Shown here: positions 20,411 through 20,429 of the stretch, in pieces
Numbering within the stretch: the first letter of the stretch is position 1
Layout: the number at the start of each line of letters is the position of its first letter
IMG/VR virus record: IMGVR_UViG_3300008448_000856
Location: 1 to 20,429 of that record
DNA: 20,429 nt
Reading direction: 5' to 3' (one strand)
Source of the DNA: a virus
Position numbers and translations under genes: made by a program
The notes under the pieces: generated by a model
What the model was told of the DNA's origin: nothing
The model's input: the letters and a program-made list of their open reading frames with translations, nothing else
Database searches by the model: none

Positions 20411-20429
20411 TACCTTGATTTGAAAACTA

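Noticed and set aside
1-20429. CRISPR arrays, insertion sequences, integrase or attachment sites
   Set aside because: No direct-repeat arrays, transposase or integrase motifs or terminal inverted repeats were seen.
1-20429. Stop-codon reassignment, as seen in some Bacteroidetes phages
   Set aside because: Large genes (reductase, polymerase, GroEL, thyA) read through without internal stops and end at normal TAA, TAG or TGA, so the standard code fits.

Overview
The window looks like part of a lytic-type, probably myovirus-like, double-stranded DNA phage genome. It is AT-rich and densely packed, and its metabolic and replication genes are of phage type. A Bacteroidetes (Flavobacteriia-like) host is suggested by a DUF5522 gene, by a signal peptide ending in 'KAQ', by few Shine-Dalgarno sequences, and by small proteins of types I associate with Bacteroidetes phages. 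This is inference: there is no host marker gene and no search could be run. The standard genetic code fits.

Almost all genes lie on the minus strand. Only a short 86-aa gene and a fibre-like virion protein at 553-1453 are on the plus strand. Reading leftwards from 20410, the layout is as follows. (1) A replication module holds a DnaB/gp41-like helicase (19079-20410), a class II (B12-dependent) ribonucleotide reductase overlapped by a DUF5522 gene (16669-18691), and a family A DNA polymerase with proofreading domain (12990-15293). It is interrupted by small membrane and virion genes (15364-16643). (2) A chaperone cassette holds a small heat-shock protein, a 64-aa protein, GroES and GroEL (10343-12951). 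(3) A tight three-gene unit (7455-10322) holds an SGNH/GDSL-like protein, a relative of the aGPT-PPlase / amino-acid:DNA-transferase family, and a fold-type II PLP-like enzyme. (4) A pyrimidine nucleotide block (5685-7418) holds a MazG-like DUF6378 protein, dUTPase, dCMP deaminase and a T4 gp42-like hydroxymethylase of the thymidylate synthase superfamily. (5) A run of small accessory genes (2607-5681) includes a DUF1643 protein, a HAD phosphatase and several membrane-anchored proteins. (6) A second, extended true thymidylate synthase follows (1462-2610). (7) At the left edge is a truncated, secreted DRGH-type non-specific nuclease.

The most interesting proposal is that blocks 3 and 4 form one DNA base hypermodification pathway. 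The pyrimidine genes would supply a hydroxymethylated deoxypyrimidine nucleotide. After incorporation, the aGPT-PPlase-like protein would attach an amino acid or amine to the base, and the PLP and SGNH proteins would tailor the adduct. The hydroxymethylase carries Asp at the position that selects dCMP in T4, so the base could be cytosine-derived rather than the thymine-derived base known for this transferase family. No 5-hydroxymethyl-pyrimidine DNA kinase is visible here.

A second observation is that the octamer ATATTTAT (five of eight copies as GATATTTAT) occurs eight times in the window. Every copy lies next to a start codon and points in the gene's direction. It is a candidate phage promoter or leader element.
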